Part shown: in pieces, positions 47,723 through 64,000 of the stretch
How positions within the stretch are numbered: position 1 is the first letter of the stretch
How the letters are laid out: every line of letters starts with the position of its first letter
Position numbers and translations under genes: made by a program
Source: Sordaria brevicollis
Lineage: Eukaryota > Ascomycota > Sordariomycetes > Sordariales > Sordariaceae
Assembly: GCA_033439795.1 (NCBI GenBank)
Contig: JAUTDP010000001.1
Span: 4,836,001 to 4,900,000, forward strand
Reading direction: 5' to 3'
DNA: 64,000 nt
The notes under the pieces: model-generated
Databases searched by the model: none
What the model was told of the DNA's origin: nothing
Seen by the model: the letters and a program-made list of their open reading frames with translations, nothing else

Positions 47723-49421
47723 GGCTGAATGCGGTGACTGAGATGTGAGAGTGTGTTAAGAGATGCCGGTGGCGGAGGTTGTTGACAAAAGAAAGAATGG
47801 GCTGTTCGTTGGAAAAAGCCCACTTCGCTTCGTTGGTGGTGGTGACGAAGTTGAGATGTTGGCGGTGGAAGTTCGTCAAGAGATCGACACGCAAATACCG
47901 ACGTGCGAAGGGTCCTCTAGTGCGCAAGTGTTGGAGAGGAGAAAGGTCGGTATTTGTAGTTTGAGGGGATGCTGGCTCGCAGGTTATGAGGCGGGGGTTC
48001 GGGAATGGAGGACTATTGAATGGAAGTGGGAGGTGGTGAAGGGGACCTGGCGTGGCAGGGTGGGTAATGATCTTTTTAAAAGAAGGATGATAACGATAAC
48101 CAAACAATGGGGGAGGTAGAGAAGCACGGACGGTCGCAGGGTACAAAGGATAAACGGTTATCAAAAAGTTTAAAACGGTTTGTCACGATGCTCTTCTCCG
48201 TTGGGGAAGTGGGAATCTTGAGGTTGCCCGGGTGGCTGGGCGGTGACAATCTGGAACAATAGAGAGGTTGCGAGTCAGGAGAAAAAGCAGGGTCGGACGG
48301 GGAGAAGAAAAGGGCGTCACGAGCGTCACAGCCGGATCAGGAAAAAGGTGAGTGGTCATTGAAAGTTGCGATTGGGAGGGCGATGGGATCATGGGAGGGT
48401 CACGCACTCTCCGCGGGCCAGGACCCGAATGAAGGTTGGGCAGTTAAAGCGGGAGTTGGAGCAATTCACCATGAATGTACCTAGCAGGCCCGGACCATTT
48501 GTGAGGTTATTGAATGACATGTTGAGGTGGTGCAGTAGGCCGAGCTGAGAGCGAGGCACAGGGGGATCCTGTCAACTGCCAAAAGTCTCCCCGTCTTGTC
48601 AGTGTTGGTCAAGGTCGCTGCACGATCTGAACCTAACAATAGCGGTCTCGGGCTTTCAGCATGAGACCAATAGTTTTATCGCCAAAAGAGGGAGGCGGTA
48701 ATCCCCTCCATAGAATCCTATATGCCGATCCTTTAAAAGGTTTTAGAAAGCAGGCAGAACCTCCCAGAACGCTTTGTTTCTCTTTGCTGCTTAGCTTTGA
48801 CTGAAAAAGCAAACTTTGACAATAGGCTTTATTTAGTCCTCGATCCAAGTGACAAAGCATGTCCCGACCAACGCCTTTGCCACTTGGCAAATAAGCATGG
48901 CGATAGGACGTTGTGATGGTTAGAGTAGCGGCTATCGGATGTTCATGTATAGGTAAGGATGCACTAACAATATCCCCGGCAGACCATTACCAAGTCAACG
49001 TTCAAGAGTGACGAACTTATCGAGGATCGCATCCACAAGGAATCCCGCATGGGCCTTGGTAGTTACCGAGGCGAGCGAGGTTCTCCGTAATCGGTCTGTT
49101 CCGTCCCGTCTTTTGTGTGAACCTTTCGGGGTGGCCAGCAAGGTGCTCATTCATGGACAGGATGGAAGGTTGCCCACGAGGTTAAACGTGCTGTTTGCGG
49201 GTTAGGGTTGAACGTGGCATATCGTCCGTTTGGTGTGTTTCAGGGGCTAATCACTTGGGATGAAGAGAACAGAGTGATAAATGACATTTTGCACAGTAAA
49301 CGGTTCACCAGGATGCTTCCAAACGCTCGAGTGAGATTTTGTTTCTACTATTTCCATCCTAGGTATACAACTTCAAGATGTTATAGTCTCCTCAACAATC
49401 TACCATCCCATCTCGACCAGA
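47723..49421. other. Intergenic between CDC34 and cpc-3 genes
   Basis: 1.7 kb holding the CDC34 promoter and 5' UTR (47.7-48.2 kb) and the cpc-3 3' UTR (about 49.2-49.4 kb). Open frames are short and unsupported. Confidence 0.55.
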
Positions 49422-54610
<5,189 letters not shown>

Positions 54611-55874
54611 AGCTAGCTGATGTTCTGCTTGGGCAGAGATCCTTGTTATTAATCAGTGAGGTCTTTTAATAAGTCGTTGTGAAAAGGGGTTAGTCTAGTG
54701 TAGGTATTATGCCTTATGCAACGAACACAGCCGAGATGGCTGTGAGACTTCACTGAGCGGAGCCCATCTTAACTCGTGATAATATGGGTAGAGGTATGAA
54801 AGGGGAAGAAGGGGGAGGGAAGTCTGGAAGGAGGAAGGAGGAAGGTTGGGTGGGACGGAATAAAGTGACGTGTTCAACAGTCGCTTTCCAGAAGTGAGTG
54901 GGATGAGATGGATGGATAGGAGATGAGGTGGACAAAGTGTGTGACTCGTCGAATGACTCCAACAGTGAACGTGGAATGGAAACCCGTGAATGTCTCCAAC
55001 ATGGAACATGGACCAGATGGACTCCACGACAACAGCGTCCATCTCGCCTTTCAGCTCAGGCCTGATAAGGTCACCCCAGCGAATTCAGATAAACTTCCCA
55101 GCGCTGCGGGCGGGTACTAGCGGGCCCTTCAAGGTTCACCAACCGAGGGACCTGGGACCGTGTGGCGCGTCACACTGTCACGGAGTTGACTTTTGCACTG
55201 GGCTTTGGGTGACATGGCACCTGTAAGAACTGTTAGCGGCTCCGGCTGGCACACGGGCTTGGCGGGGAACAGTATAAATGGGGCCTAAACAACTTGCCAA
55301 GGATTTGAACCTCAAGGCAAAAGTGGAGACCCCGCAGTCCCACTTGGGAACCTGAATTGAGATCTCTGCCGTGCTCTGAATGTTTTGGTTGTGATGCACT
55401 GACCACAGAAACTGACAGGACGCCCGCTGACGGACGTGCTTTGGGCCTGCCATCCATCACTGTCAGCTCAGCTTCATCCTGTTCGTCCTTCCCTTTGGTT
55501 CCGGTTTCCCATTGGCTCGCTCCTGTCCTTTTCAGGGAAAGAGTAAACAAATCACCCACTCGCGCATCGACAACCACAAACAGGAGTCCTCCAGTCCCAT
55601 TGCTTCCGATTGCGACACAGCCAGCCGAGCCTGCTTGCGACACACACCTGCAGAGCGCGATTCCGATTCCACTTCTTCGCCTCTAACAAATCTACAACCT
55701 CCTTTCATCAGCCATCTCAGCCACCATCAATCGACCAACCCCCCAACTTATCGCGCGAACCGTATTCGAGGGGCTTATTCCCCCATTTCCCGTTCCCGAC
55801 CGCCCATTACATGGAGAGTATGCTGCGCTAGACCTTCGCCTCAACTTCTTCATCCCATCAACCCGACCGACACA
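54611..55874. other. Divergent promoter region, cpc-3 and Cut12-like gene
   Basis: 1264 nt serving two divergent genes. Short open frames overlap on both strands; none convincing. The last 300 nt are C-rich and look like the Cut12-like gene's 5' UTR. Confidence 0.55.
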
Positions 55875-58215
55875 ATGATTAGTTGGGCGTTGAGGCGCAA
55901 CAACAATTCGAATGCGCAAAATGCACAGGGCGCGCCCGATGCCGGTACGGTTGCAGACCATTGATTCCTTGCAGGAAGCCTCAGCGCATTCATGTTTCGA
56001 TTGTTTAATCTGACCGTTTGGCCCAGACGAATCCACTAACCAGATCGATGTGCCCGATACTCCGGCGCCCGTCTTTGCTGTGCGCGCCTTGAAGACCGCC
56101 CTGTTCGGCACGCCCGCCAAAGATTCGAAGAAAACCGCTCCTATGCCTGGCCCCCATCGATCGCCGACGAAACCCACCGGCATTCTTCTAACTCCAGGCG
56201 TTGGAGCAGCTCGTCGCAAACGCGTTTCTTTCGGTCATGGCGTGAAGGCGGGATCGGCCCTGGACCTGTCCGCGACAAGTGGCCTGGGCGCTGATGGTCA
56301 GGCTTCGAAACCGAAAACCCGATTGAACGAAATTCTCGAAAATTCACGGACCAGGCCGCACACGGCGGATAACGGCGTCAAGACATTTTCGGCCGAAGAT
56401 GCATGGGATGAAGACGATGTCGAGTATTATGATGACTCGGATCTTGAGACAGATATCACAGATGCCACGGTCGATCTCAACGAACCACATTCGCGCTCGG
56501 GCAGGTACTGGAAGGCCGAGTTCGAAAAGTACCACGCGGATGCGAGGGCGGAAATGGAGAAGCTGGTTAGATATAAGCAACTCGCAAAGTCCTACGCAAA
56601 ACTCAAAGATGCCGAGGCCATTGACTTGAACAAGAAGCTCAAGGAGGAGCAGGAGAGGGTTCAGCAAATGGAGGAGCAGCTTACCGAGATGACGCGCCAT
56701 GTCGCTCTCTACTCCAAGCGAGGTGGCGCAGAGGTCAACAACGGGTTGGTGGAAGAGCTAAATCGACAAAAGGCCTTGACTCAAGAATACAGGGCTCAGG
56801 TCGAGGAGCTGGAGGAGATATTGCGCGAAGACGAAGAGGAGCATAACGAACTTCAAGCCGGCAGCCATGCTTCATACAAGCGGCGGATCGCATCACCCCG
56901 AACTCACCGAACACTTCTGGAGGCCCAGCGGGAACTAAGGAAGGCAAGGTCACAGGTTAGGGAACTTGGAAAGCTTCGGGATGAGCGGGACCGGATGAAA
57001 ACAGAGCTCAAATTTGCTGAACAACGAGCCAGCGCACTCACCGAGGAGAATAAGAAACTCAATAGCGAGGTAGTGCTGGGCAACTTCAAGGTCAAGGATT
57101 TGGAGAAGCGGCTGGCCGAATCGAAAAACGAGAATCTGGTCAAGGACAATGAACTCCAAAAGCTCAAGGCAGATTACGACAAGCTGAAGGAGGACGCGAA
57201 ATCCCGATATGTCGAAGCGAGGCAGGTTTTGGAAAAGAAAAACGACAAAATATCCGAACTTCAACAGGAGATTGCGAACCTAAAGGCAGAGACGATCGAG
57301 TCCAAATGGGCGGCGCGGATGAAGAACCTCGAAGCGAAACTAAAAGCGAGTCATGACAAGATCAAGGAGGCAAATGACCGAGAAGAGGCACTCAAATTCC
57401 TGGAAACAGCCGAGGAGGAGAGCACGTTGTTGTTCAAGGAGTTAGATGCGCTCAGGAAAACGAGTATCCAGCGAGGGTTTCTGAATCCCGCACCAGTTGC
57501 CGGAGCTCAGAAGAGGATCAGAACCAATACGGGGGACATCAAGCGGTACGGCTACGAGGACGAGGCATTGGTTTCTTCACGAGCTCTTAGGGAAAAGATC
57601 GAGGCAGATATGGCCAAGAAGCCTCTAGGATTCGGCGAAACCGCGAAGCAACAAGTACCTTCGTGGACGACCACCCAGCCTGACCGGACGACCACATCGC
57701 GTCGGACGACACTAGGAACTACTACGACCGCTGGCACATCTGCTCCCAGGTCTTTGCGGACAAAATCTAGCTTGGAGGACATTCTAGGCAAAAAGCTGGA
57801 TAAGCCATGGGCAACCACCAAGACGACGGCAACAACTGCTGCTGCTAATACCGGCTCTCAATTACCGACGACAAGGAGGACCCGTATTGCCCGGCCTCTA
57901 TCCAACGAAGTGCCCGAGCTGGAACCATTCAAGGCCCCAGCATCTCATTCCTTCAAGGTGCCGGATCTTGAGCCCTTCAAACCTGACGTGGTGCCGCATT
58001 CAAACATTGCACGTCTAGGTGTAGAAGGGTTCGATATTGATAGTAGCTCCGTCTGGAACATCGGCAGCACTACACCCCCTCCGAAGACAACCGCATCCAC
58101 ATCCACAACACTTCCCGCAGACCGCCGCGCGGCAGCCATAGCTCGATTGCAGCGCAAGAGAGCCGAAAGGGAGAAGGGTCTGGGCGACAGGAATAAGGAG
58201 AATCTGTGGCCTTGA
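55875..58215 (+). CDS. cut12: Spindle pole body-associated Cut12-like protein
   Basis: Exons 55875-55944 and 56027-58215 give 752 residues. I chose acceptor TTTGGCCCAG ending at 56026 because it restores phase with the GTACGG donor (..APDADESTNQIDVPDTP..); the CAG at 56043 would not. Residues 30-80 match the start of the Cut12 domain (DTPAPVFAVRALKTALFGTP, then GILLTPGVGAARRKRVSFGH). The GILLTPG and KRVSF motifs are typical of this family; RVSF is also a PP1-docking type motif (Cut12 in fission yeast binds PP1). A long coiled coil fills about 160-500. The tail is Ser/Thr-rich with repeats PELEPFKAP and PDLEPFKPD. Role inferred from fission yeast: a spindle pole body component that promotes polo kinase activation at mitotic entry. 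Confidence 0.85.
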
Positions 58216-58819
58216 TAGGATGTGTATGCTTGGTCGGTAAGGTCTGTAAGGTTCATTTGTACATGGCGCGGAATATGGCAAGGGAAAGGCTTTGGGTGAG
58301 GCCGATGTCAACGACCTCGGTTCTGCAGTGGCAAATTGGGACTCATTGGTTAGGGTCATTGTTTATAATCCAGGAGGAAGCATTGCAAGGTGTTTAAGGG
58401 TCAGGGATAATGGTCTTTCTTACCTGGGATCGATACTTTTTGTGTCTTTTTATCATGGCGCTGCTCGGCGTCCTATTTTATGAGAAAAGCCAGCGACGAG
58501 TCCACGGCATGACACGAAGCGATGGAACAAACAAAATAATTACACGTACTGATGACACCTGCGTCTTCTGCTCCTGGTGAATCTTCGTTCAATTTTATCG
58601 TGGCGGTAACTCGTAATGCTGGTTTTGTTTAGGCCGTTAAGTTCTAGAACGATGCATCATTGATAAGGAAGCACAGGTTGGCCCCGCTTTACAAATGTCT
58701 CTTAGCAACAAGAACCACTGGCCATTGTGTTACTATCACCACCCACCAAAACAGAAGTTTCCTCATTCATCTCACGAACAGTAGACAGTTGACAATACCA
58801 AAATCCGTGTTAAGTCAAA
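58216..58819. other. Intergenic between Cut12-like gene and ureF
   Basis: 604 nt, 3' UTR of the upstream gene and promoter of ureF. No gene seen. Confidence 0.55.
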
Positions 58820-59927
58820 ATGTCACAATTACAGTACAAAACAACGCCGCTCAGCGATGCAGAAGCAATTGAGAATGAGATTGCCGATCTTGAAAGGCGC
58901 TTAGCGGAAGCCAAAGAGAAACAGAGACAAGCTCAACAACAACGGGGTATCGCACATGATGCAGTGATACCAGGTAAGTCTCGCCTCATTCTACGCTCAC
59001 GATTCAATTCTTTACTTCATTATATCCCTAACAAATGAAACGAACCTCTCTCTAACGTCTCTCGCAGTCTCCTCACCCTCCCAAACCATCCTCCACTCCC
59101 CAGCCAACCACTTCCTCCTCCTCCTCTCCGACTCCGCCCTTCCCTTGGGATCATTCGCCTTCAGCAGCGGTCTCGAATCCTACCTCGCCCACAACAAATC
59201 CTCTCCTTCATCCTCTTCCCCAATCCCTAAACCACCAAAGTCCAAACCACCCCCACCCTCATTCACCTCCTTCCTCCCCCTATCTCTTTCGTCTTACGCC
59301 TCCACCACCCTCCCCTACGTCCTCTCCGCCTACCGCGACCCCTCTCAGCTTTCCTGGCTAGACGACACCCTCGACTCCACCATCGTCTGCACCGTCGGCC
59401 GGCGTGCATCGGTCGCTCAGGGTAGAGCACTCCTCTCGATCTGGGAACGGTCTCTTGCTGCTTCGCTACCCTCCGGCTCTGCATCCGCCGACAAAGCAGC
59501 CAAGATCTTGAAGCCATTTTCGGCTTTACTTCGACAATCGTCCTCATCATCATCATCATCATCATCATCGGCAACAACAGCAGGTGGAGCAAGCAACGGG
59601 TGGAACGACCCCCCTCCCGTGTCCGCCCATCTCCCTCCCCTTTTCGGGGCCATCTGCGCCCTAACCGGGCTTTCGCTGGAGCAGACGGCGTACATTTACT
59701 TGTTTAGCCATGTGAAAGCGTTGGTGAGCGCGGCGGTCAGGGCGGGCATGTTTGGTCCTTACCAGGCGCAGAAGACGTTGGCGAGCAGGCAGGTACAGGA
59801 TATGATTGCAGCGGTTGTGGAAAGGGAGTGGAATACGAGCGTGGATGAGGCGGGCCAGAGCGTGCCGGTTATGGATTTGTGGGTGGGAAGGCACGAGGTG
59901 CTTTATTCGAGAATCTTTAATAGTTGA
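58820..59927 (+). CDS. ureF: Urease accessory protein UreF
   Basis: UreF, with UreD and UreG, loads nickel into urease, so it supports urea use as a nitrogen source. Exons 58820-58973 and 59068-59927 (94-nt intron) give 337 residues. The first exon is a charged coiled-coil extension (AIENEIADLERRLAEAKEKQ) not found in bacterial UreF. The UreF core then starts: FLLLLLSDSALPLGSFAFSS with GLESYL, the characteristic SD--LP-G-fahS-glE pattern. Later segments are SYASTTLPYVLSAY, RASVAQGRALLSIWERSLAA, HLPPLFGAICALTGLSLEQT and YLFSHVKALVSAAVRAGMFG. Two Ser-rich insertions (residues about 105-125 and 205-220) interrupt the core, the second encoded by a TCA microsatellite. Stop at TAG..TGA 59925-59927. 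Converges with cwc2, 267 nt apart. Confidence 0.93.
59541..59570 (+). repeat. TCA microsatellite coding polyserine
   Basis: TCC, eight TCA, TCG in the ureF frame, giving ten Ser in a row inside a disordered insertion. Likely length-variable. Confidence 0.9.
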
Positions 59928-60194
59928 GATGGAAGTCGAGGGCATCACATGGGCCGAGACACGGAGCTTGCAATAAGAAAACCGACGTGGGGATTTTGTT
60001 TGTTTACTTTGAAAAAGGGGGCAGAGGACTCGAGTCAAATATGGCAACAGCAGCAAACTTGCACAGTATGTTCCGACGCCTTCGAACCTGGTATCATGCT
60101 CATATTATGCGATTGGTATCCCATGCCCTTTCTAGTTGCCTCTCTCTTCAATTTCCATCTGTCGTCAACAACAAAACTTCTCCCAACTCATCTC

Positions 60195-61505
60195 TTAGTC
60201 GCTATCATCATCACTGCCATAAGCCACCAGCGGTCCCGCCGAGACAGGCGCTTTCGGTTTCGCCGCAACTGCCACTCTAGCAGACTGTAGCGCAGCAAGC
60301 GTGCTGCCTGACAGAATCCCACCGGAAGTCTGTTGTTGTTCCTGAGGCTGTGCCTCCTCTTCCTGCTCCTGTCCCCACCCTCCAGCCTCTCCGGCTTCGA
60401 GCATCAGCCGTTGCTGGTCCTCGAGCTCGTATCCCTCGCGACCCCTTGGGTTCACCGCGTTCTTTCCCCGAGCAAAGTGTACCTCGTCTGGCGCCTCGTA
60501 ACCTTCCAAGCCATAACTGCTTTCGATCTTTCTCCGTTTCCGCGCCTCCGGATCCTTGCCCTCGATCTCGGCAACATACTCAGCGGGCAGGGCTCGTCGG
60601 ATAGCTTCGGCGGCTTGTTCCTCGATGCGTCGTGCCTCACGTTTCTGAGCCATGGGGTTGGGATCCGCTGTCGCCCATCGAACGTTCAGGATCTCGTTAT
60701 GATCGAGTGACTGATGCGCCATCGCCTCCTTGGCGAACTGAGCATTTGCCTGTAATCAATGAGTTAGTACTGGATTCAATGTCCAAGCATAATTCCAGGA
60801 TTCGTCGCTTACCTCGTTCGAATAGGTAACGAACGCCACACCTCTGGTGTTAAGCACACGTATTCTTTCTATTTGCCCCCATTCGGCAAAGTGACGCGCC
60901 ACAATCTCCTCAATGTCCTCTGTTACGTGAATTCTGCCGATATAGATCGTTCGGTTCTGCCTGCTGAAGCTGCCCACACCGCCCATATCGTCGCGGTAAT
61001 CGCTAAATTTGTCGCGCCCAAAGCAGTCGACGTTGGGGTTGAAGATGTCGTGGATGGTAGGTAGTCGATGGAGATATTCGCAATCTTGGCCCTTGGGGCA
61101 AACACCCCTTGCGAAAAACAGACAGAAGAATGATCCCGCCACTCCATCGGCGCGCGTGTATCCGGTATCCAAAGCGATGTTGCATCTTCCCTTCGCGTGT
61201 GTCTGAGATAGGTACTTGTCTTCGCGATCACCACCAGACCACTTGTTGTACCAGATGTTGAATGTCGTTCCTGTTTGTGGAGGCGGCTCGGACTTGACCA
61301 GCGCCGGGTCAATTTGGGGTCGCGCAGGTCTCTTTTTGCGCCGGATGATCTTCTTGACCTTCTTTTCTGTTGGGGCGGCAACTTCGGTGTTGGTTGTCGT
61401 GAGGGCGAGCTCTTGCGTCTGCGCGTCAGTCGCGTCTTCTCCGGCTTGCGCTTGCTCGATTACGGCGGAGACAGGCTCCTCTGGCCTGGTATCGACTTCG
61501 GCCAT
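60195..61505 (-). CDS. cwc2: Pre-mRNA-splicing factor Cwc2
   Basis: Component of the NineTeen-complex-associated spliceosome that contacts U6 snRNA and the catalytic core. Minus-strand exons 61505-60813 and 60749-60195 give 415 residues. A charged N-terminal extension (1-65) precedes the Torus domain (NIWYNKWSGGDRED, about 83-96). A CCCH zinc finger follows (CLFFARGVCPKGQDCEYLH) and then an RRM beginning RTIYIGRIHVTEDIEEIVAR and ending GVAFVTYSNEANAQFAKEAM across the splice junction. The C-terminal part is charged with a Gln/Glu-rich segment and an acidic end (YGSDDDSD). All these fit fungal Cwc2/human RBM22-like architecture. Start MAEVDTRPEEP has context ACCATGG. Divergent from the DRG2 GTPase gene. 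Confidence 0.95.
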
Positions 61506-62087
61506 GGTCACGTCGATTTCGGATTCTGGGTATTATGCGATTTGAGAAAAAGGATCGATGTCCAATGGCCTTGTGTCGGTTTGAATTGTTGCAAGAGTCG
61601 TGGAAAAGGTATGCTGTAATGGCGATGGAGAAGTTGAAAAGACGATGACGCCGAAGTTTGGTCGATGATTTGTTGTCTAGGCCAAGTCTCCAAAGCACAG
61701 ACACCCTTTCTGAGAGTTTCGAGGGTGTTGACTTTTTGGAGAATTTCCAAGCCTTGCAGTTCCTGGGCCCGACCTGCAGAGACCCACTCTCTTCCCGCAG
61801 ATTGTGTGGGTCATGCAAAGGCGGTGAGAGTTTAAAGCCCACTTCTGTTGCCCCTCCTGTCCGGGAAATTCTGCCACTTGGGAAACGTGGGGTGCGCACT
61901 GATCTGTTTGATGTTACTGTTTCTTACGGGCGTGTAATTCATCGACTTTGAAACTCACTTTCAGGGCCGCTTTCACTTCTCATCAGCTTGTCAGCCTGGC
62001 GTTTGAGTCCAGTTATCTCACTTCATCCTTCATTCTTTGTTCTGCTTTAGAGTGATACCAAGGACAAACTTGTCCTAAGCCGCCAAG
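61506..62087. other. Divergent promoter region, cwc2 and DRG2
   Basis: 582 nt between two divergent housekeeping genes. It holds both 5' UTRs. No extra gene seen. Confidence 0.55.
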
Positions 62088-63548
62088 ATGGTGAACATTA
62101 CGGAAAAGATCAAGGAGTAAGCTGTCACCATCAGACGCCTCCCCGTTGCCTGAGTGATTGGGTTGTTGATGGAGCCAGTCAAACTGACCATGAGATACAA
62201 GGATTGAGGAGGAGATGAGGAAGACCCAGAGTAAGTTCATGTCCCACATAAGAGTTTCAACAAGAATTATCAACGCTAACATAAACTTATAGAGAACAAG
62301 GCAACTGGTACGCTCAACTCCCTTCTCGTTACTCTTACTTTACACCATGTGCTGACCTGGTGAACTCAAAAAAGAATATCATCTGGGTCTTTTGAAGGGG
62401 TAAGTGAGTCTACACTATTATCTTCTTGCCCTGTCACCACATTAACAACAATACAGAAAGCTCGCTCGTCTCCGCGCTCAACTACTCGAGCCAGGCCCCG
62501 GTTCGGGCGGCGGTCCCGGTGCCGGTTTCGACGTCAGCAAAAGTGGTGATGCTCGTATAGCACTGGTTGGCTTCCCCTCAGTCGGTAAATCGACATTCTT
62601 ATCCAAGGTCACCAAGACCAAGTCCGAAGTCGCCTCATACGCTTTCACGACTCTCACGGCCATTCCCGGCGTGCTCGAATATGGCGGTGCCGAAATCCAG
62701 CTGCTCGATCTGCCCGGTATCATCGAGGGTGCCTCCGAAGGCAAGGGTAGAGGAAGACAGGTCATTTCGGCCGCCAAGACCAGTGACTTGATTCTCATGG
62801 TGTTGGACGCCACAAAACGTGCCGAGCAGAGGGCTCTGCTTGAGGCCGAGTTGGAGGCTGTAGGCATCAGACTTAACCGGGAGCCACCGTAAGCCCTTTC
62901 TCCTTCCTAATCTTAGTATCATTGTCCTTCATGACTCTTGAAGCTAACTACCTCCTCAGAAACATCTACCTCAAACCCAAAAAGGCCGGCGGCATGAAGA
63001 TCACCTTCCAGACGCCGCCCAAGAACGGGCTCGACGAGAAGATGGTCATGAACATCCTGCGCGACTACAAGATCCTCAACTGCGAAGTTTTGGTGCGCGA
63101 CGAGAACGTGACCGTCGACGACTTCATCGACGTCATCATGAAGGACCACCGCAAGTACATCAAGTGCTTGTACGTGTACAACAAGATCGATTCCGTGTCG
63201 CTCGACTTCCTCGACAAGCTCGCCCGCGAGCCCTACACCTGCGTCATGTCCTGCGAGCTCGACTTGGGTATTCAGGACGTCATCGACCGCTGCTGGAAGG
63301 AGCTTAAGCTTATCCGTATCTACACCAAGCGCAAGGGCACCGATCCGGACTTTAGCGAGGCTTTGATTGTGAGGAGTAACAGCACCATTGAGGACGTGTG
63401 CGACCGCATCCACAGGACGCTCAAGGAGACCTTCAAGTATGCCCTGGTTTGGGGCGCTAGCGCGAGGCATATTCCTCAGAGGGTGGGCTTGGGTCATCCG
63501 GTGGCCGACGAGGATGTCGTGTATATAGTCAGCGGATGGAAGGCTTAA
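62088..63548 (+). CDS. RBG2: DRG2/RBG2-type GTPase
   Basis: Translation-associated GTPase of the Obg-HflX superfamily. Six exons (62088-62116, 62202-62230, 62293-62307, 62375-62399, 62457-62888, 62960-63548) give 372 residues; exon 3 is only 15 nt. The helix-turn-helix N-terminus reads [20 protein letters not shown] across four exons. G1 is [10 protein letters not shown]2 region [14 protein letters not shown]3 DLPGIIEG, G4 NKID, and the C-terminal TGS domain starts about [14 protein letters not shown], ending [30 protein letters not shown] and [17 protein letters not shown] favour DRG2/Rbg2 over DRG1/Rbg1. In yeast Rbg2 pairs with Gir2, an RWD protein that binds Gcn1 and can dampen Gcn2, so a loose functional link to cpc-3 exists (known biology, not shown here). 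Most introns are near the 5' end. Confidence 0.94.
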
Positions 63549-64000
63549 GGTGGTTGTGGTATGGTATATAGGCAGGATGGATCTGTCGAGAAATGTCAAA
63601 ATGTTCAAACGTTCTCAACATATGCTCCTCGCAATCAGGTGGTCTCGAAAGCTAGACACCGATTGTGACTACTGTGTAGAGTATCCCATCATATTGACTA
63701 ACTCGTCGTTATCGTTCAACCATTCATAACTGACGCACCTTGGGCGCATAATCCCATCCAGGTTTGTGGTCCTGCTTTCATTGCTAACACATGCTTCCCT
63801 GAGTCTTGGAAAAGTAGCTGTACTATAACAACAGAAAACCACATGATCCTTTGAAGCCATTTTGCCCCAACGCCTTGATTGTAAACCACAGTAATAAAAA
63901 CCCATATGGCCCCCTCCCACATGGGGGTCCTGTGCGCTCTCCAGCTGGCGAAGAGCATTGGAAGAAACCCAGCCTCCGCAAAGGACATTGCTAGCCAAAT
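63549..64000. other. 3' flank of DRG2 to window end
   Basis: 452 nt; presumed 3' UTR and intergenic sequence. Minus-strand open frames here show no codon bias. Confidence 0.5.

Overview
The window is nuclear DNA of a filamentous ascomycete in the Sordariaceae, close to Neurospora crassa. This rests on recognisable orthologues of N. crassa am (NADP-glutamate dehydrogenase, 454 codons), gul-1 and cpc-3, on short 50-250 nt introns with GTAAGT-type donors, and on two AT-rich transposon relics carrying the transition-only decay of repeat-induced point mutation (RIP). In N. crassa these genes belong to linkage group V. The am protein differs from the N. crassa one at several residues as I remember it, so this may be a sister species. 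That is inference.

Layout. 1-4.5 kb: gul-1 (Ssd1 family). 7.2-8.2 kb: a secreted Rds1/ferritin-like protein. 8.2-11.9 kb: a long regulatory stretch, then am at 11.9-13.4 kb. 13.4-19.1 kb: a gene-poor stretch. 19.1-23.6 kb: a large GMC (cholesterol-oxidase-like) oxidoreductase fused to an alpha/beta-hydrolase. 24.2-27.6 kb (minus): DNA polymerase delta catalytic subunit. 28.4-29.6 kb: an unrecognised Gln-rich protein. 29.8-30.9 kb (minus): GET4. 31.36-36.98 kb: a complete but RIP-destroyed Ty1/copia LTR retrotransposon. 37.1 kb: tRNA-Val(CAC). 37.8-41.5 kb (minus): a ubiquitin-interaction-motif protein whose reading frame has one in-frame TAG. 42.08-45.83 kb: a RIP-destroyed PIF/Harbinger DNA transposon. 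46.9-47.7 kb (minus): a CDC34-type E2. 49.4-54.6 kb (minus): cpc-3 (GCN2 kinase). 55.9-58.2 kb: a Cut12-like spindle pole protein. 58.8-59.9 kb: UreF. 60.2-61.5 kb (minus): Cwc2. 62.1-63.5 kb: a DRG2/RBG2 GTPase.

Most genes are single-copy housekeeping genes with no operon-like logic. The loose themes are nitrogen and amino-acid metabolism (am, ureF, cpc-3) and ubiquitin (UIM protein, CDC34). The most informative part is 31-46 kb. There a tRNA gene and one protein gene sit as a small island between two RIP-mutated transposons, and that gene carries a CAG-to-TAG-type stop that matches the RIP signature. I reconstructed the Harbinger element from its 36-bp perfect terminal inverted repeats, a TAA target duplication, a Myb/SANT-like ORF on the plus strand and a DDE transposase on the minus strand. 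All three catalytic acidic positions of the transposase have been converted by G-to-A changes. I see no CRISPR array, prokaryote-type defence system or secondary-metabolite cluster.
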